Below are positions 1 through 6,105 of a stretch of DNA of 6,105 nucleotides, piece after piece (the stretch's first letter is position 1; every line of letters starts with the position of its first letter). The position numbers were made by a program, and so were the translations under genes. This stretch comes from JBAXGE01 sp044344145 (GTDB lineage: Bacteria; Planctomycetota; Phycisphaerae; WQYP01). The stretch covers positions 1 to 6,105 of the forward strand of contig JBIJDM010000183.1 of assembly GCA_044344145.1 (NCBI GenBank), given 5' to 3'. The notes beneath the pieces are model-generated. The model saw only the letters and a list, made by a program, of their open reading frames with translations, was not told the origin of the DNA and did not search any database.

Positions 1-461
1 CGGCCATTACGGGGGCCACGGCAACCGTTAATACTGGGGATCGTCTGATTATTACCGACCCGGCCACAGGCAAACGGGTGGGCGCCAGTTTTGGTACGAT
101 TTCCGGGCCCGATCATGCCTTTTCGGCCAGTCGTATGGGTGATACGCAGATTGATGGGCACTGGGTGCTTGCGGCCTGGGACTTTACCAGCACCCTCTCC
201 AGTGTCTTCTTGACCTTTGACGTGGGAATCGGGTATGACCTGGCCGATTTGCAGGCGTGGCATTATACCGGCGGGAGTTGGCAGCCTTATGGCGTCGTCA
301 ATTTGACGTATGACCGTCTGAGTGGAATCGCCAGTTTCACTGCTGATAGTTTCAGCGGGTATGCCCTCACCGGGGTAACCCCCATCCCCGAACCAGCCCA
401 CTTGGGATTATTTAGCCTGATAACCGGTGTACTCCTGTATCGCCGGCGCCGGGCGCGTTAA
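1..461 (+). CDS. PEP-CTERM sorting-domain protein, C-terminal part (5' end outside window)
   Basis: The frame is open from the left edge (first whole codon at base 3) to a TAA at 459-461, so 152 C-terminal residues are visible and the true start lies upstream. A GTG at 78 could mimic a start, but the same frame continues before it without a stop. The last ~27 residues form a PEP-CTERM tail: an IPEPA motif (PEP codons at 387-395), a hydrophobic stretch (HLGLFSLITGVLLY), then a basic end (RRRRAR). In this family the tail directs an exported protein to the inner membrane, where an exosortase (EpsH/XrtA type) cleaves it for surface display or release. The part before the tail is rich in Gly, Ser, Thr and aromatics, with segments such as WHYTGGSWQPYG and SFSGYALTGV. 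These resemble the ends of large beta-rich surface proteins, but I cannot assign a function. No exosortase gene is in the window. The gene is separated from leuS by 188 bp and a hairpin, so it is probably transcribed separately. Confidence 0.85.
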   Translation, partial: AITGATATVNTGDRLIITDPATGKRVGASFGTISGPDHAFSASRMGDTQIDGHWVLAAWDFTSTLSSVFLTFDVGIGYDLADLQAWHYTGGSWQPYGVVNLTYDRLSGIASFTADSFSGYALTGVTPIPEPAHLGLFSLITGVLLYRRRRAR

Positions 462-485
462 AAAAGCTAAATTTCCTAAAAACGA

Positions 486-521
486 ACCCAAGCCTGCCGG
501 ACACGGTCCCCAGGCTTCGGT
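486..521 (+). terminator. Strong imperfect hairpin, candidate terminator of the PEP-CTERM gene
   Basis: The inverted repeat begins 25 nt after the PEP-CTERM stop codon. AAGCCTG (490-496) pairs with CAGGCTT (511-517). An inner GGAC (499-502) pairs with GTCC (506-509) around an ACG loop, and an outer ACC (486-488) pairs with GGT (519-521) across one C-C mismatch. No T-run follows on the + strand, so it is not a textbook intrinsic terminator. It could be a U-tract-less terminator or an mRNA 3'-end stabiliser. Its position between two separately controlled genes is the main support. Confidence 0.5.
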
Positions 522-575
522 CTGCGTTGTGTCATACACCTGGTTTGCATACGCATAATCCCAGCCGAAACGCCA

Positions 576-581
576 TATAAT
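576..581 (+). promoter_or_regulatory. Candidate -10 box of the leuS operon promoter
   Basis: The hexamer TATAAT matches the sigma70-type -10 consensus exactly and lies 68 bp before the leuS start, in the only sizeable gap of the window. Transcription would begin near 587-589. The -35 side is poor: at 17 bp spacing the hexamer is GCATAA (553-558), and the better TTGCAT (545-550) is 25 bp away, too far for a normal promoter. The call rests on the -10 and on position, so an activator-dependent promoter or a chance match remain possible. Confidence 0.4.
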
Positions 582-591
582 CAGGCGTTGC

Positions 592-637
592 CTTGCCCGC
601 CAAGCCATATCGGTATATGCTCAACCCCTTTGCTTGG
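592..637 (+). promoter_or_regulatory. Possible structured 5' leader of leuS
   Basis: In the presumed leader, CCAAGC (600-605) can pair with GCTTGG (632-637), whose last two bases lie in the purine-rich ribosome-binding stretch of leuS. Between the two arms, CATAT (606-610) can pair with ATATG (615-619) around CGGT. The CAAG of the first arm could instead pair with CTTG at 592-595, which would free the ribosome site. All stems are short (4-6 bp), so this may be chance. It does not look like a T-box: the leader is too short and no specifier arrangement can be seen. Confidence 0.2.
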
Positions 638-640
638 GAG
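636..640 (+). promoter_or_regulatory. leuS: Ribosome-binding site of leuS
   Basis: The purine run GGGAG lies 9 nt before the ATG at 650, a workable Shine-Dalgarno distance. An in-frame TAG at 644-646, two codons upstream of that ATG, rules out a longer protein. Together with the motif spacing of the protein this fixes the leuS start at 650. Confidence 0.55.
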
Positions 641-649
641 TTTTAGTTT

Positions 650-3616
<2,967 letters not shown>

Positions 3617-3632
3617 AATAGTTTGAACGTCT

Positions 3633-4721
3633 ATGGAACAATGGTACCGTAACATCATCTCCGGCCAAAAGGCCAGCGCCCCGGCGGCGATCCTGCGCGT
3701 GCTCCTGCGCACGCTGGGGCTGTTTTATGGGCTGCTGATCCGGGCGCGAAATTTCCTCTATGACTACCAGTTCATCGAGGCCCGCCGTCTGCCCGTGCCG
3801 GTGATTTCCATCGGCAACATCACCACCGGCGGTACCGGCAAGACGCCCACCGTCATCATGGTCGTCCGCACTCTGCGGGCCTTGGGCCATCGCCCTGCGG
3901 TCCTCACCCGCGGCTATGGCAGCAAGCCCGGCCAGATTGCCGACGAAGTGCAGGTCATGCGCAATCTCTGTCCCGATGTGCCCGTGGTGGTTAATTCCAA
4001 CCGCTACGCCGGGGGCCTGACCGCCATCCAGCAACACGGCGCCGACTGTGTCGTGCTCGATGACGGCTTTCAGCATCGCCGTCTGCATCGCGACTTTGAT
4101 ATCGTGCTCGTGGATGCCACCCAGCCGCTGGGCATCCCCGCCATGCTCCCCGGCGGTACCCTGCGCGAACCCCCGCAATCGCTGGCCCGTGCCCATGCCG
4201 TGATGCTGACGCGCTGCGAGCAGATCAGCGCGGAACTCGCCGACTTTGCCGCCGGTCTGATGACCAACTGGGTCCATCAGCGTCTGGTCTTCCAGCAATA
4301 CACCACCGTCAAAGGCGTCACCGACCGCAGCGGCGCCCCCGTGGTCATCGGTGGGCAGAATGTCCTCGCCTTCGCCGGCATCGGCAATCCTGAAGGCTTC
4401 CTCGCCACCATACGCACCCTCGGTCTGGTGCCCACCGCCACGCATTGGTTCCCCGATCATCACCCCTATAACCAGCCCGATGATCAGGCCCGGCTCATGG
4501 AACTGCACCGCGAATTCGCCCCCGAGGCTTGGGTTACCACCGCCAAAGACGCGGTCAAACTGACCCAACTGCAACCCCCCGTGCCCCTGTGGAAAGTGGA
4601 CATCGAGGCCAATCTCGCCGGGTATCAACAGGAACTCTTCACCGAAGAACTGGCCCATCTGTTCTTGCGGTTCAACCCCGCGGCCACGGTTCCGCCGGTG
4701 GCCCCGGTCGTGCAGGCGTAA
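3633..4721 (+). CDS. lpxK: Tetraacyldisaccharide 4'-kinase (lipid A biosynthesis)
   Basis: LpxK is an inner-membrane-associated enzyme that uses ATP to phosphorylate the 4' position of the lipid A disaccharide, giving lipid IVA. The 362 residues compare with ~330 in E. coli. Visible features: a hydrophobic N-terminal helix at about 17-38, the usual membrane anchor; VISIGNITTGGTGKTP (57-72), an atypical P-loop characteristic of the family; LTRGYG (91-96); DDGFQHRRLHRD (143-154) with the conserved DDGFQH; the HWFPDHHPY stretch (271-279); and TTAKDAVKL (302-310). The ATG at 3633 is chosen because TGA at 3624-3626 closes the frame just upstream. No Shine-Dalgarno is evident in the 16 nt after leuS, so initiation may rely on coupling to leuS translation. 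It is followed by rarA after 6 nt. The usual partners kdtA/waaA, msbA and other lpx genes are not in the window. Its presence implies an LPS-type outer membrane. Confidence 0.97.
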   Translation: MEQWYRNIISGQKASAPAAILRVLLRTLGLFYGLLIRARNFLYDYQFIEARRLPVPVISIGNITTGGTGKTPTVIMVVRTLRALGHRPAVLTRGYGSKPGQIADEVQVMRNLCPDVPVVVNSNRYAGGLTAIQQHGADCVVLDDGFQHRRLHRDFDIVLVDATQPLGIPAMLPGGTLREPPQSLARAHAVMLTRCEQISAELADFAAGLMTNWVHQRLVFQQYTTVKGVTDRSGAPVVIGGQNVLAFAGIGNPEGFLATIRTLGLVPTATHWFPDHHPYNQPDDQARLMELHREFAPEAWVTTAKDAVKLTQLQPPVPLWKVDIEANLAGYQQELFTEELAHLFLRFNPAATVPPVAPVVQA

Positions 4722-4727
4722 CGAAAT

Positions 4728-6105
4728 ATGGCTGATCTGTTTGCCCAACATCGCGAACTGCGCCGCCGCGCCGCCCAGCCTCTGGCCGCACGCATGCGGC
4801 CGCGTAATCTCGACGAATTCGTCGGCCAGACCCATATTCTCGGCCCGGGCAAACTGCTCCGCCGTATGATCGAAGCCGACCGCCTCACCAGTCTGATTTT
4901 CTACGGTCCCCCCGGCACCGGCAAAACCACCCTTGCCCATCTGATCGCCGCCCGTACCCATGCGCAATTCTGCGAACTCAACGCTGCCTCCGTGGGTGTC
5001 AAAGAAGTCCGCGAGGTCATCACCTCCGCCAAAACCATGCTCGAATCCACCGGCCAGCGGACGGTCCTCTTTCTCGATGAAATCCACCGCTTCAACCGCG
5101 CCCAGCAGGATATTCTGCTGCCGGATGTCGAACAGGGCGTGATTATCCTCGTTGGCGCCACCACCGAAAATCCCTTTTTCGCCGTCAATGCCCCGCTGGT
5201 GTCGCGTTCGCAGATTTTCCAGTTCGAAACGCTGGCCCCTGCGGACATCCTCGCCCTGCTCGAACGCGCCCTGCATGATCCCCAGCGTGGCTTCGGGGGC
5301 GTGCCCATCACCGTCACCCCCGACGCCCTGGCCCACTGGGCCGATATGTGCGATGGCGATGCCCGCCGCGCCCTGATGGCGCTGGAAATCGCCGTCCTGT
5401 CCCAGATGGCCGCAGTGGGGGACACCCCGGCCACCAGCATCACCATTGACCGCGCTGTGGCTTCCGATTCCATCCAGCGCAAAGCCGTGGTCTACGACGC
5501 CACCGGCGACCAGCATTACGACGCCGCCAGCGCCCTGATCAAATCCGTCCGCGGTAGCGATCCCGACGCCGCTGTCTATTGGCTGGCCTACATGCTCGAA
5601 GCCGGCGAAGACCCGCGCTTCCTGGCCCGGCGCCTGGCTATTCTCGCTTCCGAAGACATCGGCAATGCCGACCCCACCGCACTCATCCTCGCCGCCGCGG
5701 CCCTGCAGGTGGTGCAGTTCATCGGTCTGCCCGAATGCCAGCTCACCCTGTCCCAACTGGCCATCTATCTGGCCTGCAGTCCCAAATCCAACGCTGCCAC
5801 CCTCGCGATTGGCGAAGCCACCGCCGACGTCAAGGCCCAACGCACCGTCCCCGTTCCCCGGCACCTGCGCGACGGCCACTATCCCGGTGCCATCAAACTC
5901 GGTCACACCGGCTATCTGTACCCGCACGATTATCCCGAAGGCTACGTCCCTCAAACCTATCTGGGCGTGGACAAGGAATACTACCGGCCCACCCCGCGCG
6001 GCCGCGAAGGGGCCTTCAAAGACTACCTCGATAAACTTCGTCAGGCCCGCGCCGCCCAAGCCTCCACCGCACCCAAGGAGCCCCCCGATGCCACTGCGCA
6101 AAAAT
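4728..6105 (+). CDS. rarA: Replication-associated recombination protein A, AAA+ ATPase (3' end outside window)
   Basis: RarA (MgsA, the bacterial WRNIP1/Mgs1 relative) is a clamp-loader-like AAA+ ATPase acting at stalled replication forks and in recombination with SSB and RecA. About 459 residues are visible and no stop is reached; E. coli RarA has 447, so nearly the whole protein is here. Features: the family signature PLAARMRPRNLDEFVGQ (18-34); Walker A GPPGTGKT (60-67); Walker B LFLDEIH (114-120) with D117/E118; sensor-1 region GATTENP (143-149); VSRSQIF with a probable arginine finger near 160; sensor-2 region GDARRALMALE (210-220); and a C-terminal oligomerisation region including WLAYMLEAGEDP and ASEDIGNADP. 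The last ~20 residues are an Ala/Pro/Lys-rich tail beyond the usual end. The start at 4728 is 6 nt after the lpxK TAA with only a weak upstream AGG, so coupling is likely. It shares the C-ending codon bias of lpxK. Confidence 0.97.
   Translation, partial: MADLFAQHRELRRRAAQPLAARMRPRNLDEFVGQTHILGPGKLLRRMIEADRLTSLIFYGPPGTGKTTLAHLIAARTHAQFCELNAASVGVKEVREVITSAKTMLESTGQRTVLFLDEIHRFNRAQQDILLPDVEQGVIILVGATTENPFFAVNAPLVSRSQIFQFETLAPADILALLERALHDPQRGFGGVPITVTPDALAHWADMCDGDARRALMALEIAVLSQMAAVGDTPATSITIDRAVASDSIQRKAVVYDATGDQHYDAASALIKSVRGSDPDAAVYWLAYMLEAGEDPRFLARRLAILASEDIGNADPTALILAAAALQVVQFIGLPECQLTLSQLAIYLACSPKSNAATLAIGEATADVKAQRTVPVPRHLRDGHYPGAIKLGHTGYLYPHDYPEGYVPQTYLGVDKEYYRPTPRGREGAFKDYLDKLRQARAAQASTAPKEPPDATAQK
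6075..6080 (+). promoter_or_regulatory. Shine-Dalgarno for a gene overlapping the rarA end
   Basis: AAGGAG is a near-perfect ribosome-binding sequence, 7 nt before an ATG at 6088 that is in a different frame from rarA. It is the best Shine-Dalgarno in the window. Within rarA it would merely encode Lys-Glu, so chance cannot be excluded. Confidence 0.5.
6088..6105 (+). CDS. Probable start of the next operon gene (six codons visible)
   Basis: An ATG at 6088 follows AAGGAG at ideal spacing and opens a + frame different from rarA, reading MPLRKN before the window ends. RarA is already past its usual length here, so a short overlap between its 3' end and a following gene fits the tight spacing upstream. 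The product cannot be identified from six residues. An early LRK is common at the start of 5-formyltetrahydrofolate cyclo-ligases, but that is only a guess. Confidence 0.4.

Noticed and set aside
78..461. GTG at 78 as the true start of a short 127-residue protein
   Set aside because: The same frame stays open to the left edge with similar composition, and PEP-CTERM proteins need an N-terminal signal peptide, which is absent after 78. The gene is simply cut by the window.
408..608. A 66-codon minus-strand open frame across the intergenic gap
   Set aside because: It overlaps the PEP-CTERM tail, the hairpin and the putative promoter, has no ribosome site that I can see, and shows no recognisable protein features.

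Overview
The window looks like chromosomal DNA from a GC-rich, Gram-negative, didermic bacterium, most likely of the Planctomycetota/Verrucomicrobiota (PVC) group. Three things suggest this. A lipid A kinase gene implies an LPS-type outer membrane. A cell-envelope protein ends in a PEP-CTERM sorting tail. The leucyl-tRNA synthetase has the sequence style I associate with planctomycetes (HVGHPEGY signature, long insertions, no zinc-binding CxxC pairs). The lineage call is inference from recognised motifs, not from a database search.

Layout, all on the + strand: (1) bases 1-461, the C-terminal end of a secreted PEP-CTERM protein, cut by the left edge. (2) Bases 462-649, an intergenic gap holding a strong hairpin (486-521), a perfect TATAAT hexamer (576-581) and a short, possibly structured leader. 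(3) leuS (650-3616). (4) lpxK (3633-4721), 16 nt downstream. (5) rarA (4728 to beyond the right edge), only 6 nt after lpxK. (6) A probable next gene starting at 6088 inside the rarA tail, with a good Shine-Dalgarno. No terminator is visible between 3616 and 6105, so leuS-lpxK-rarA and the next gene probably form one transcription unit.

The genes do not form an obvious pathway. They serve tRNA charging, lipid A phosphorylation and replication-fork maintenance, as expected of a housekeeping operon. No mobile element, CRISPR array, phage gene, tRNA, rRNA or defence system was found, and I do not claim a new system.

The most unusual signal is inside leuS. A stretch of about 294 bp (roughly 2612-2905) encodes the insertion before the catalytic KMSKS loop and the loop itself. 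Its codon usage is very different: by hand count about 32% G/C at third positions, against about 70-80% on either side. The reading frame is intact and the protein looks normal. This suggests replacement by recombination from a lower-GC relative, or an assembly chimera.
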